DNA of 64,000 nucleotides from Saccharothrix syringae (GTDB taxonomy: Bacteria; Actinomycetota; Actinomycetes; Mycobacteriales; Pseudonocardiaceae). The position numbers were made by a program, and so were the translations under genes. The DNA is taken from positions 4,898,001 through 4,962,000 of the forward strand of contig NZ_CP034550.1 in the NCBI RefSeq assembly GCF_009498035.1. Direction: 5' to 3'. Under the pieces are notes generated by a model. That model was given only the letters and a program-made list of their open reading frames with translations, did not search any database and was not told the DNA's origin. Below, piece by piece: positions 8,807 through 18,522 of this stretch (positions within the stretch are counted from its first letter, which is position 1; the number at the start of each line of letters is the position of its first letter).

Positions 8807-11052
8807 GCACGTTCGGACCCGCCGGCCGGTGGTCGGCCCGGGTGGCGCTGGTGGCCGCCCTGCTGGCCGGGGCGGCGACCACCGCACCGGCCCGCGCGCA
8901 GGAACCGCCGCCGCAGCTCCAGCCGGTGCGGATCGTGGTCCTGGTCGACCAGTCGGGCAGCCTGACCGACGAGGACGTCGCCGCCGAGCGGGACGCGGTG
9001 CGCGTCATCGTGCAGGGCGAGCCGTCGCCGGGGTCGACGGTGTCGGTGGTCGGCTTCGCCAGCGCGGACCGGTCCGAGCAGTCGGCGGTCGACGTGGTCT
9101 GCCCGCCCACGGCGCTGGACACGCCGCAGCGCCGCCAGGTGCTCGCCGACTGCGTCGGCGGGCTGCGCAGGCGCACCGAGGCCGAGGGCGACGGCACCGA
9201 CCACGTGGCCGCGCTGAACACCGCGCTGGGGTACCTCGACGCTCCCGGCGCGACCGACCAGCGCAAGATCGTGTACCTGCTCACCGACGGCGAGCTGGAC
9301 GTCAGCGACAGCCCCGCGTACGGCCCCGGCCCCGGCGCGGACCGCAACGCCGCCGCGCTCGACCAGGTGCCCGGCCTGCTCGACCGGCTCGCCGCCGCGG
9401 GCGTGGCGGTGTGGCCGCTCGGGTTCGGCAAGGCCAACCCCGACCTGCTCGCCCGGTTCGCCACCGGCGGGGCGCAGGACCGCTGCGGCGTCCGGACCCC
9501 GGCACCCGGGGCGACCGTGGTCACCGGGTCGGCCGACCTGCTGCGGACCATCGGCGACGCGTCCCGGCGCGCGCGCTGCGCGAGCGTCGGCGACCCGGTG
9601 ACCGGCGAGCTGCCCGACGGCGGCAGCCTGGACCTGCGGGTGGACGTGCCGGCCATCGCCAGCGCGGGCTCGATCCTGGTCTACAAGCGCGACCCGCGGG
9701 TCGTGGTCGGCTACCTCGACCCGAACGGCGACCAGGTGCCCGTCAACGGCGGGTCGGGCGTGTCGCGCTTCGAGCTGAGCGGCCAGGGCACCGAGACCGA
9801 GGCGCTGCGCATCGTCAACCCGGAGCCGGGGACGTGGACCGTGCGGTTGTCCGCCCCACCGGGCGTGCCCACCCGCAACGTCGGCACGGTGGCGATCTTC
9901 CAGGGCGCGGTCCGCGCCGTCATCGGGCTCGACCCGCCCGCCCCCGAGGCCGGGGCCACGGTCGAGGTGACCATGCAGGTGCGCGGTTCGCGGGGCGCCA
10001 TCACCGACCCGGACCAGTTGCGGGGGCTGACGCTGACGGCCGAGCTGAGCGGCGACGGGTTCCCGCCGGTGCCGGCCGTGGAGCTGGCCGACGCGGCGGG
10101 CGACGGCCAGTACCGGGGCGCGCTGACCGTGCCGAGCAGCGCCACCGGGCGGCTGGACTTCCTCGGCAGCGTCACCGGCGTCGGGGTGAGCGGCGACCGC
10201 CGCCCCTACCCGACCCGGGTCTCCGCCGGCGCGGCCGGGCTGACCGGCGTGCTGACCCTGGCGGGTGAGGACGACGAGGTCGTGCCCGGTGAGTCGCTGG
10301 CGGGCCGCGCGGACGTCACCAACGCCACCGGCGAGGCGCGGGCGCTGCGGCTGGAGCTGGTCGACCCGAGCGCGGGCGCGGTGATCTCGGCCGAACCGGC
10401 GCTGTTGCAGGTGCCCGCGGCGGGCAACGCCGTGCTGGACTTCTCCGTCCGGTTCGACCCGGCCACCACCCTGGGCCCCAACCAGGCCCGGTTGCGGCTG
10501 GTGGACGAGGCGGACGGCGCCGTGGTCGCGGAGCTGCTGTTCGCCCGCGACCTGGTGCCGGTGCCGACCCTGTTCGAACGCCTGTGGTGGCTGTGGGCGC
10601 TGCTCGCGGTGGCGGTCGCCGCGGCCGCGGCGGTGGTGCTCCGGCGGGTGCGGCGCGCGCGGGCCGAGCGCGACGTGCGCGGCGTGCGGGTCGAGCTGCG
10701 CCGGCACGGGCAGACCGTGCAGTCGATGCGCGCCCAGCACCGGGGCGACGAGTTCCGCTTCGCCGTCCGCCAGGGGCCGGGTGCGGAGGTCGGCCTGACC
10801 ACCGGCGGCGGCGCGGCCCGGTACGCGGTGCGCCGCGACCGGGGCGGGGCCACCCTGCGCGGCCCGTCCGGGGCACCGGTCGCCCTGGGCCCCGGCGGGG
10901 TGCTCGACCTGGGCGACGGCGTCGAACTGGTCCTGCACGACCGCCCGGCGGCGGGCACCGCGCCCCGGCCGCGGCGCCGCGAGGACCCCTACGCCGCCAG
11001 CGGGTCGGGACGCCGGTCGAGCCGGCCGGAAGACCCCTACGACAACACCTGA
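8803..11052 (+). CDS. Secreted/membrane von Willebrand factor A domain protein
   Basis: 749 residues starting at an ATG that overlaps the CHAT stop. The order is: signal peptide ending near ARAQ (about residue 32); vWA domain with the MIDAS motif DQSGS (D49, S51, S53) and a later acidic segment LTDGELDVSD; a long beta-rich extracellular part; one transmembrane helix at about 592-616 (LWALLAVAVAAAAAVVL); a basic stop-transfer; and a cytoplasmic beta-rich domain of about 90 residues with an FHA-like feel but no signature I can confirm. The layout suggests a receptor that binds a metal-dependent partner outside and passes a signal to the cytoplasmic CHAT, tubulin-like and GTPase proteins. The ligand is unknown. 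Confidence 0.85.
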   Translation: MSTFGPAGRWSARVALVAALLAGAATTAPARAQEPPPQLQPVRIVVLVDQSGSLTDEDVAAERDAVRVIVQGEPSPGSTVSVVGFASADRSEQSAVDVVCPPTALDTPQRRQVLADCVGGLRRRTEAEGDGTDHVAALNTALGYLDAPGATDQRKIVYLLTDGELDVSDSPAYGPGPGADRNAAALDQVPGLLDRLAAAGVAVWPLGFGKANPDLLARFATGGAQDRCGVRTPAPGATVVTGSADLLRTIGDASRRARCASVGDPVTGELPDGGSLDLRVDVPAIASAGSILVYKRDPRVVVGYLDPNGDQVPVNGGSGVSRFELSGQGTETEALRIVNPEPGTWTVRLSAPPGVPTRNVGTVAIFQGAVRAVIGLDPPAPEAGATVEVTMQVRGSRGAITDPDQLRGLTLTAELSGDGFPPVPAVELADAAGDGQYRGALTVPSSATGRLDFLGSVTGVGVSGDRRPYPTRVSAGAAGLTGVLTLAGEDDEVVPGESLAGRADVTNATGEARALRLELVDPSAGAVISAEPALLQVPAAGNAVLDFSVRFDPATTLGPNQARLRLVDEADGAVVAELLFARDLVPVPTLFERLWWLWALLAVAVAAAAAVVLRRVRRARAERDVRGVRVELRRHGQTVQSMRAQHRGDEFRFAVRQGPGAEVGLTTGGGAARYAVRRDRGGATLRGPSGAPVALGPGGVLDLGDGVELVLHDRPAAGTAPRPRRREDPYAASGSGRRSSRPEDPYDNT

Positions 11053-11085
11053 TCGCCGCCGGGCGCCCGGAGTGAGGACACGACC

Positions 11086-14000
11086 ATGAAGATCCACCAG
11101 CCAGTGCTGTTCCTCGGCCTCGGCGGCACGGGGTGCCGCGTCGGCCGGGAGCTGGAGCGGGTGCTGCGCGAAGCGCTGTGCGGACCGGACGGCACCGAGC
11201 TGGTCGCGCGGATGCGCGGCCACGACTACCTGCCCTACCAGCTGCCGCCGTGCGTCCAGTTCGTCTACGCCGACCTCAGCCTCACCGAGCTGGGCAAGGT
11301 GCTGCCGAACGTGGTGCCCAGCGCCGACCACCACGCGGCCGCCCAGCACACCACGCACCTGATCGCCAACCTGGTGCCGCCCAACCACCACAACAGCGCC
11401 CAGCTCGCCCAGTCCCTGCGGATCACCCTGGACGCCGACGTGGTGGGCTGGCTGCCGCCGCCGAAGACCGACCCGCGGGTCGCGCCGCTGGACGCGGGCG
11501 CGGGCCAGCTGCCGACCGTCGGGCGCGCGGTGCTGTTCGAGACGATGCGCCAGGGCCGCGGCCCGAACGCCGTGCTGCACGGGGTGACCGCGGCGATGCA
11601 GCGGATCAACGCCTCCGGTGCCGCGATCCACGAGCTGGGCGGCGCCCTGGACAACACCCTGGACGTGTTCGTCGCCTTCTCGGTGGCCGGCGGCACCGGC
11701 TGCGGCATCTTCCTGGACTACCTCTACCTGGTGGGCGAGCACGTGCGCCAGACCGGCGCGCGCGCCCGCATCCACCCCCTGGTGCTGATGCCCTCGGCGT
11801 TCGAGGAGGGCATGGGCGGCGGCCGGGCCGCGGTGCTCAACTCCGGTTCCGCGCTGGTCGACCTGTTCCGCCTGGTCGACGACCAGAACGCGCAGGACGT
11901 CGAGGACGAGGTGGGGGAGGGGCGGCCGGAGCGGGGCCCGCTGTCGATCCGGCTGCCCGGCGAGCAGGGCCCGATCAGCCTGCGGCCCGCCACCGTGCAG
12001 ACCGCGTTCCTGTTCGGGCGCCCGGACGACGGGGTGAGCGGCGCGGACCTGGTGCGCTCCATGGTCTCGCTGATCACCGCGCTGGTCAGCGCGGGCCCGG
12101 AGGGCGGCACGTCGTTCGCCGAGCACTTCGTCAACACCACCACCAGCCGCTCGGCGCTGGCCGAGACCGGCATCGGGCGGCGCGGGGTGTCGACCGCGGC
12201 GGTGGCGTCGCTGACCATCCCGCTGGCCGTGCTCGCCGACGTGGTCAGCTCGCGGCTGCTGGCCGACGCGGTGCGGGCCATGCGCGTGACGCCCACGGCG
12301 GCCGGGGTGCAGAACCGCGACCTGCTCCAGCGCTTCGACATCACCTCCGGGCTGGAGGGCTTCTTCTCGTGCGCGCCGCTGGAGGACTTCGCGGAGGCGC
12401 CCGACGAGCCGGTCGGCTACGACGCGATCGTGCAGGCCCTCAACGCCCGCGCCCGCAGCATGCAGGACGGCCTGGAGCACAACGAACGCCTGCTCGGCCC
12501 GCACATGGGGCGGCTGGCCAAGGACTTCTCCCCGGTCCGGGCCGCCGAGGAGCTGTCGCGCACGGTCGACCCGTTCCAGCTCCGCCGGCTGGTGCGCGGT
12601 GACGCCGGCTACCCCGAACCGCTGGACCGGGGCGGTTTCGAGAAGGTCCTCACCGACCGGCGGGAACCCCACCGCGCCCCGGCCGGCTCCGACTTCGGCC
12701 TGCACCCGCCGCAGCCCGAGGCGGTGCGCAAGCGCCGCTCGCTGCGCAGGCTGCGCTGGACCGACCCCAGCGTCCAGGAGGCCGTCGACGAGCAGGACAC
12801 CTGGTACCGGTGGCGGGTGCGGCGGCAGTGGCACGAGGCGTGGGCCCGCAACGAGCAGATCTGGGGACCGCGCTGGCGCTCGTTCCGCGACCAGCTCACC
12901 GCGATCACCGACGAGTTCGTCGCCCACGTGGCCACCGACGACCGGCAGTTCGGCCTGCGCAGCGCCCAGCTGTTCGCGTCCCGGCTCGGCGTGTCCTACC
13001 TGCTGCCGCCCGACGACGGCGGCATGGCCGGCTTCTACCACCGCGTGCTGGCGAACCTGACCAACCGCCACCGCGCCCGGCTGGGCCCGAACCCCACCGC
13101 GGCCGACCTGGTCGCGCTGATCCTCGGCGAGGACGGCTGGCTCGACGCCTACCGCGCGGGCCGGGACCGGCCCGAGGCGGCCGTGCACCAGGTGCGCCAG
13201 CGCATCCGCAGCGCGGTGTCGGAGTGCTTCCGGCCGGGCGGCGGCGAGCGGCCGCTCATCCCGGCGATGCACGACCTGCTCTCCGCGGTGGTCGGCCGGG
13301 CCGACACCAGCGTCGACGACGCCGACGTCGCCCACTTCCGCAACAAGCTCGCCGGCCTGGTCCCCGGCGGGTACGCGCCCGCGGGCGAGGGCGAGCTGCG
13401 CGTGCTGATCACCTACCCGGCGGGTGCGCGCGACAGCGAGGTGGAGGCGTTCCTCCAGCGCGTGCTGCTGCTGCCCACCGACGCGCCGTCGGTGGAGTTC
13501 CGGCCCAGCGAGTCCGACTCGCTGGTCGTGGTGCTGTTCCGCACCGGCATGGGCATCACCCAGGTGCCCGAGGTGCGCGAGGCGATCCGGCTGCGCAGCG
13601 AGGCGCTGCGGCACGAGCGCCCCGGCGACCGGCTGCCGTGGCGGCAGCGGCTCGGCGACGTGTCCGGCTACCCGGCCTCCACGCCCGCCGACCGCGCGGT
13701 GGTGCTCCAGGGCTTCCTCAACGCCGCCTGGAACGGGTGGATCCGGGTCGAGGGCGCCGACGAGCGCAGCCCGCGCCGCATCCGCGTCCACATCGGACAC
13801 CCGGACGCCCCGCCGCTGTCGCTGCCGCTGACCCCGTTCCGGGAGCTGTCGTCCTGGGCGAGCCTGCTCCAGGCGTACGAGGAGTGGGCGCTCAGCGACG
13901 GCAGCAGCACCCGGCGCAGCCTCGCCGGCGAGCTGGTGCGGACGGTGCCGCACAACGTCGACCGCGACCCCGAGCCGCCCGCGCCGCTGTTCACCACCCT

Positions 14001-14217
14001 GTGCGAGCTGCCGGGCAAGGAGCTGCAACTGGTCGAGGAGCTGCGCGCCCGGCCCGGCATCGACTCGGCGCAGCAGATCGACCTGATGGAGGAGTTCTGG
14101 GCGACGACCTGGCCCGCCGCGTTCGACCTGCCGTTCCGGGGCGTCCAGTCGCCGTTCCCCAACCTGCGGGGCATGGCCGACTACTTCGCCCACGCGCTCC
14201 CGGCGGAGGGGCGATGA
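11086..14217 (+). CDS. Tubulin/FtsZ-like GTPase domain protein (Tubulin_2 type)
   Basis: 1,043 residues. The N-terminus has the Rossmann-like glycine turn LFLGLGGTGCRVGREL (about 8-23), equivalent to the first nucleotide loop of FtsZ/tubulin. The tubulin signature appears as FSVAGGTGCGIFLDYLYL with GGTGCG at residues 202-207. A predicted T7-like acidic region follows, and the long C-terminal half is helical and unlike canonical FtsZ. Such proteins belong to the large divergent bacterial tubulin-like group (about 1,000 residues, Pfam Tubulin_2), which tends to sit beside vWA and GTPase genes. It is the only gene of the operon with a gap before it (33 bp after the vWA stop) and is coupled to the next gene by ATGA. 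Polymerisation is known for relatives such as FtsZ; here it is inferred. Confidence 0.85.
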   Translation: MKIHQPVLFLGLGGTGCRVGRELERVLREALCGPDGTELVARMRGHDYLPYQLPPCVQFVYADLSLTELGKVLPNVVPSADHHAAAQHTTHLIANLVPPNHHNSAQLAQSLRITLDADVVGWLPPPKTDPRVAPLDAGAGQLPTVGRAVLFETMRQGRGPNAVLHGVTAAMQRINASGAAIHELGGALDNTLDVFVAFSVAGGTGCGIFLDYLYLVGEHVRQTGARARIHPLVLMPSAFEEGMGGGRAAVLNSGSALVDLFRLVDDQNAQDVEDEVGEGRPERGPLSIRLPGEQGPISLRPATVQTAFLFGRPDDGVSGADLVRSMVSLITALVSAGPEGGTSFAEHFVNTTTSRSALAETGIGRRGVSTAAVASLTIPLAVLADVVSSRLLADAVRAMRVTPTAAGVQNRDLLQRFDITSGLEGFFSCAPLEDFAEAPDEPVGYDAIVQALNARARSMQDGLEHNERLLGPHMGRLAKDFSPVRAAEELSRTVDPFQLRRLVRGDAGYPEPLDRGGFEKVLTDRREPHRAPAGSDFGLHPPQPEAVRKRRSLRRLRWTDPSVQEAVDEQDTWYRWRVRRQWHEAWARNEQIWGPRWRSFRDQLTAITDEFVAHVATDDRQFGLRSAQLFASRLGVSYLLPPDDGGMAGFYHRVLANLTNRHRARLGPNPTAADLVALILGEDGWLDAYRAGRDRPEAAVHQVRQRIRSAVSECFRPGGGERPLIPAMHDLLSAVVGRADTSVDDADVAHFRNKLAGLVPGGYAPAGEGELRVLITYPAGARDSEVEAFLQRVLLLPTDAPSVEFRPSESDSLVVVLFRTGMGITQVPEVREAIRLRSEALRHERPGDRLPWRQRLGDVSGYPASTPADRAVVLQGFLNAAWNGWIRVEGADERSPRRIRVHIGHPDAPPLSLPLTPFRELSSWASLLQAYEEWALSDGSSTRRSLAGELVRTVPHNVDRDPEPPAPLFTTLCELPGKELQLVEELRARPGIDSAQQIDLMEEFWATTWPAAFDLPFRGVQSPFPNLRGMADYFAHALPAEGR

Positions 14218-16367
14218 GCACGCGCGGAGTCGTCGTCCTGGACCTGCGCGAGGGCGCGTGCGACGTGCGGGACGCCCAGGGGTCGGTGCTGGTGCTCGAC
14301 CGCGCCGAGTCGGCCGCCGAGCACGACGAGGTCTACCAGGCGCTGCTGGGCAACCCCCTGGTGTCCGGGGTGATCTGCCTGGCCGTGGACGGCGGGCGGC
14401 CCGACGGGGAGGTGCGGGTGCGGCCCGCGCCGTCGCTGGCGCCGGTGGACCGGGCGGCCACGCTGTGGATCGGCGACCGGCACGGCGTCCGGTGGCGGCC
14501 GGCCGACCACTGCGCGCGGGGCGTGCGGCCGGCCGAACCGTCCGGGCTGGACCAGCTCGTCGACGCGCTGGCCGAGCCGGTGGTCTTCGACGCGGTGCTC
14601 AAGGCCGTCGGCGCGCTGCCCTTCAGCACCGCGGGCATCGGCCTGGCGCTGGAGCGCACCAGCCTGGGCGACGCCGAGCTGCGCCGGGTGCAGGACGAGG
14701 CCATCACCCACTTCACCGACCCGCTGGCCGGCCGCGCCACGCTGCCGGAGCCGCCGCGCGAGGAGTTCCGCGCGGCGGTGCGCGCGGTCATCGAGGTCAA
14801 CCGGGCCGAGGACGTGCTGGTGCCCGGCGGCGCGCTGGACGCGGCCCGCGCCCGCGCCGCCGCCACGATCACCGCGGCCAACCACGAGCTGACCCGGCTG
14901 AACCACCCGCTCGCGCCGCTGCCCCGGCAGCGCGCCGGCCTGGTCGTGGGCGCCGCCGTGGCCGAGGCCCGCGAGGCGGCGCGCGACCTGCACGACAAGG
15001 TGACCCGCCAACTGCTGCACGTCGACGACGCCCTGCGCGGCCGCGCGGCCGGGCCGGAACCCGGGCTCGGCGCGGTCGCCCCGGTGCCGGCCCGCCCCCG
15101 CCAGGTCCGCGACGACGCGCGCCACCTCGTCGAGGGCTGGTTGCGCCGGTACCGGTCGATCCCGCACCTGCTGGCCGACCTCGGCGAGGCCGGGGTGGAG
15201 CAGGAACCGCAGGGCTGCCTGGGGGCGCTCGAAGAGCTGGCGGGGCTGGCACCGCCGAAGGGCCCCGGTCCGGCGTTCGAGGTCCGGCCGCTCCAGTCGA
15301 CCGCGCTGCTGCTGGCCGTGTCCACCGCCGTGCTGACCGTGGTGGGCGCGGCCCCGGCGGTCTTCACCGGCGGCCTGGCGCTCGCCTGGTTCGGGCTCGG
15401 CTGGCTGCTGCACGCGCGGCGCCCGACCGCCACCGGCGAGGTCGGCCCGCGCCGGGGCTGGAAACCGGCGCTCGCGTGGGCGCTGCCGGGCCTGCTGACG
15501 TGGGTCGTGGTGCTCGTGCCGGGCGCGCCGGAACCGGCGCCCTGGGCCGCGCTGCCCACCCTGCTCGCCGTGCTGGTCTTCGCCTGGACGGCGCTGACGG
15601 GCTGGCGGCGCGCGGTGCGCCGGTGGCGGCGCGCCCTGGACCTGGACGACCTGCGCGCCCGCGTCACCGGGACCGAGCAGCTGCTGGACGCGGTGCTGCG
15701 CACCGAGTGGCGGCAGTCGTCCCGGCGGGCCCTGTTCGCCGAGGGGCTGCGCCAGGTGGGGGAGGGGCTGACCGCGATCAGGCAGGTGCTGGCCGACCGG
15801 GCGGACGACCTGTTCACCCCGCCCGCGGACCGGGACGACCCCGGGCACGACGACGGGCCGGAGCGCGACGTCTACGAGGAGGTGCGCGACGTGGTGGTCA
15901 CCGACCTGGTCGACCTGACCACCGCGGCGCTGCGGCCGTGCTGGGCGGGCATCGAGGCCGGGCGGCCGGGCGAGCGGGCCGACTTCGCCGCGCGGGCGGG
16001 CCGCCTGGTCGACACCTACCGCGGGCACGTGGAGGACCACGGCCTGCTGGCCGCGCCGCCGTTCGCCTCGCGCCGCGACCACGCCCACCGCGACACGCTC
16101 GCGACCAGGCTGTGGGCCGGGTCCCGGGTCGAGGAGGCGCTGTCGCGCGGCGTCGAGGACGAGATGACCCAGCTCTGCCACGCCCGGCACCTCGGCGCGG
16201 TGAGCGCCCTGGCCTCGGGGGCCCGGCTGGTGCGCTTCGCCTCGACCGCGGTCCGGGGCGTGACCCCGGACGCGGGCGGCCCCGGTCCCGCGGTCACCTG
16301 GACCGGGGACACCGAGATCGCGGGCACCCTGCGCCTGGTCCCGCTGCGCCAGGGGGTGTTCGGATGA
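14214..16367 (+). CDS. Two-helix membrane protein with large cytoplasmic helical arms
   Basis: 717 residues starting at an ATG inside the stop of the tubulin-like gene. Residues 1-350 are soluble and charged, and 230-330 look coiled-coil (AREAARDLHDKVTRQLLHVD). There are two hydrophobic hairpin-like segments, at about 363-405 (ALLLAVSTAVLTVVGAAPAV and ALAWFGLGWLL) and about 420-460 (WALPGLLTWVVVLV and LLAVLVFAWTALTG). The remainder is again soluble and helical. No family was recognised. Its place between a filament-forming candidate and a GTPase suggests a membrane anchor or scaffold, much as FtsZ needs anchors; that role is inference. It overlaps the downstream gene by ATGA. Confidence 0.75.
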   Translation: MSTRGVVVLDLREGACDVRDAQGSVLVLDRAESAAEHDEVYQALLGNPLVSGVICLAVDGGRPDGEVRVRPAPSLAPVDRAATLWIGDRHGVRWRPADHCARGVRPAEPSGLDQLVDALAEPVVFDAVLKAVGALPFSTAGIGLALERTSLGDAELRRVQDEAITHFTDPLAGRATLPEPPREEFRAAVRAVIEVNRAEDVLVPGGALDAARARAAATITAANHELTRLNHPLAPLPRQRAGLVVGAAVAEAREAARDLHDKVTRQLLHVDDALRGRAAGPEPGLGAVAPVPARPRQVRDDARHLVEGWLRRYRSIPHLLADLGEAGVEQEPQGCLGALEELAGLAPPKGPGPAFEVRPLQSTALLLAVSTAVLTVVGAAPAVFTGGLALAWFGLGWLLHARRPTATGEVGPRRGWKPALAWALPGLLTWVVVLVPGAPEPAPWAALPTLLAVLVFAWTALTGWRRAVRRWRRALDLDDLRARVTGTEQLLDAVLRTEWRQSSRRALFAEGLRQVGEGLTAIRQVLADRADDLFTPPADRDDPGHDDGPERDVYEEVRDVVVTDLVDLTTAALRPCWAGIEAGRPGERADFAARAGRLVDTYRGHVEDHGLLAAPPFASRRDHAHRDTLATRLWAGSRVEEALSRGVEDEMTQLCHARHLGAVSALASGARLVRFASTAVRGVTPDAGGPGPAVTWTGDTEIAGTLRLVPLRQGVFG

Positions 16368-18256
16368 CCGCGCCCACCCGCGTCCGCTGCCGGACCGTCG
16401 ACGGCACCCCGCACGTGCTGCACCTGACCGTCGTCGGCGAGGCGGGGACCACCGGGGAGCTGCCGGCCCGCCTGGTGTCGGTCGACGGCGGTCCGCCGCT
16501 GCTGCAGAAGTGGGTGCCGCGCACGCCCGCGGGGCGGCCGGGCCCGCTGGGCCCGCTGGACCGCGAGATCCGGGCGGTGCACCGCTTCGCCGAGGTGTTC
16601 CCGCCCGACGCCTACCCCGTCGAGCTGCCCCGGCTGCGGTACTACGACGTGGATGGCGAGGACCCGTTCGTGCTGCTCGACCCCTACCGCGGCGTGCCGG
16701 CGACCGAGGCGCTGCCGGGGCTGACCGCCCGGGACCGCTACCGGCTCCAGGTCGGGCTGCTGCGCGCGCTGCACCTGGCGGGCGCGGCGGGCATGGCGCA
16801 CGGGCGGGTGGGCCTGGACGTGCTGCGCTGGGACGCCGCCGCCGGGACCGCCCAGCTCGTCGACTTCGGCCACGCCGCGCCCGCCGCGCCGCACGCCGAC
16901 GTCCGCGCCGCCGGGCTGGCCCTCTGGCGCACCGCCCACCCCGGCGACGCGGCACCGGACCCCGCCGCGGCCGACGGCGCCCTGGGCACCCTGCTCGCCG
17001 GGGTGTTCGCCGACCCGCCCGCCACCCCGCCCACGCCCGGCGAGCTGCTGGCCCGGCTGCGCGAACCGACCGGCGGCCACGCCGCCGACCCGCACGCCCG
17101 GCTGGCCGCGGACGTCTACGCGTTCGAGGCGGAGGTGCGGCGCAAGCGCGCCCGCCGGGTCCCCGAGCGGGGGCCGGGCCGGTGGGACCGGCTGCGGCGC
17201 CTGGTCGGGCCCGCACCGGTGGAGCCCCCGGCGCCGGTGCGGTGCCCGGTGTGCCTGGACTCCTACCCGCCGCCCGACGACGGCCTGTGGCGCCGCGACG
17301 ACGACGGCAAGTACCACGAGCTGATCCAGGCGGGCGAGGACCCGCTGAAGCGGGGCGCGGACCTGGTCAACACCTACCGGCGGTGCCCCAACCCGTCGCA
17401 GGACACCGCCGAGCACTACCTCCCGGCCAACTACTTCGCCCACGACCCGCCGCTGGTGGTGGCCCTGGTCGGCAGGCCGGGCGCGGGCAAGACCCACCTG
17501 CTGGCCGCCATGGTCCGCGGCGTGGTCGAGCACAACGGCCTGACCCGCCACGGGCTCACCGCCGTGCCCATGGACCTGCACCGCCACGACGCCTACCGCA
17601 CGTCGTTCCTGGAACCGGTCGGCCGGGGCGAGCGGCTGCCGGGCACCCCGGAGCGGCTGACCGACCCCGTCGAGATCCTGCTGCTGCGCGGCGCGCGCGG
17701 CACCCGACCCCTGGTGCTGTTCGACGTGGCGGGCGAGGACCTCCAGGCGGTCGGCGACGGCGACCTGGCCCGGTTCCTCGTCGGCACGGACGCGCTGATC
17801 TTCGTGCACGGCCTGGAGCCCGTCCCCGACGGCCGCGGCGACCAGGCGCTGGAGATGTCCCTGGCCCGGCTGCAGGCCGTGCCCGACCTGGCACGCCTGC
17901 CCGCCGCGATCGTCGCGACCAAGGCCGACCGGCTGCGCTACCACGCCCCGGTCGACGGCTGGCTGCGCTTCGAGCACAGCGGCCCGGACGCGCCGGACCC
18001 GCGGGTGGTGCACCTGGAGAGCCGCGACGTGTACGCGTTCCTGCACCACCGGGGCGAGCACGGCGCGCTGGCCCCGTTCAGCGTCTTCGACCGCTGCACC
18101 CTGCACTTCGCGTCGGCCAGCGGCGGCGAGGCGGCCCCGGACCGGCCGGTGTTCCCGCGCGGCTTCGCCCCGTCGCGCGTCCTGCAACCGCTGGTGGCCG
18201 TGCTCGCGATGACCGGGGTCCTGGACGGGCCGGGGGTGGCGGAGGTGGGGAGCTGA
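16364..18256 (+). CDS. Kinase-like / zinc-knuckle / P-loop GTPase fusion
   Basis: 630 residues. The N-terminal 250 residues resemble a protein kinase that has lost catalytic parts: AHGRVGLDVLRWD stands where HRDLKPxN should be, while VDFGHA (D167-G169) keeps the DFG position, so this is likely a pseudokinase. A CPVC pair (C294, C297) and a later YRRCPNPSQ give a possible metal-binding knuckle. The C-terminal 270 residues are a P-loop NTPase with Walker A GRPGAGKT (370-377), Walker B-like LVLFDVAGED, and ATKADR, which fits the TKxD specificity motif of TRAFAC GTPases. It ends the six-gene operon. A GTPase switch working with the tubulin-like protein is plausible; the actual nucleotide and partner are not known. 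Confidence 0.8.
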   Translation: MTAPTRVRCRTVDGTPHVLHLTVVGEAGTTGELPARLVSVDGGPPLLQKWVPRTPAGRPGPLGPLDREIRAVHRFAEVFPPDAYPVELPRLRYYDVDGEDPFVLLDPYRGVPATEALPGLTARDRYRLQVGLLRALHLAGAAGMAHGRVGLDVLRWDAAAGTAQLVDFGHAAPAAPHADVRAAGLALWRTAHPGDAAPDPAAADGALGTLLAGVFADPPATPPTPGELLARLREPTGGHAADPHARLAADVYAFEAEVRRKRARRVPERGPGRWDRLRRLVGPAPVEPPAPVRCPVCLDSYPPPDDGLWRRDDDGKYHELIQAGEDPLKRGADLVNTYRRCPNPSQDTAEHYLPANYFAHDPPLVVALVGRPGAGKTHLLAAMVRGVVEHNGLTRHGLTAVPMDLHRHDAYRTSFLEPVGRGERLPGTPERLTDPVEILLLRGARGTRPLVLFDVAGEDLQAVGDGDLARFLVGTDALIFVHGLEPVPDGRGDQALEMSLARLQAVPDLARLPAAIVATKADRLRYHAPVDGWLRFEHSGPDAPDPRVVHLESRDVYAFLHHRGEHGALAPFSVFDRCTLHFASASGGEAAPDRPVFPRGFAPSRVLQPLVAVLAMTGVLDGPGVAEVGS

Positions 18257-18329
18257 GCGGGGTGCCCGGAGTTCCGCCCGCGACCGGTGCGGCCCGGTGA
18301 GCGACTCCCGGTGCCCGGCGGCGGTCGGG

Positions 18330-18358
18330 TTGGCGTGGACGTGTGGTGGGCGCATACT
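18330..18358 (+). promoter_or_regulatory. Sigma-70-like promoter for the M15 peptidase gene
   Basis: TTGGCG at 18330-18335 and CATACT at 18353-18358 are separated by exactly 17 bp. It lies in the gap after the 15-kb operon and would give a leader of about 160 nt before the GTG at 18523. The rest of 18257-18522 shows no gene. Confidence 0.5.
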
Positions 18359-18522
18359 GGCACCGGCCTCGTCGGGTCGGTTCGCGCGTGGCGGCCGAAC
18401 CCCACCGCGACGAGGCTTTCACGTCGATCTGCACCGGGTGCGGACAGAACTCCGGGCAACCTGCTTGGCGCGCGAGCCCGACGAATCCCACCCTGTCGCA
18501 GCGAGGACCGAGAGGGAGTCCT

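Noticed and set aside
8707..14193. A 1,828-codon open frame on the minus strand, antisense to the vWA and tubulin-like genes
   Set aside because: It is the mirror of GC-rich third positions: composition is H/R/G/Q/V-rich with no domain, and the sense genes have clear motifs and coupled starts.
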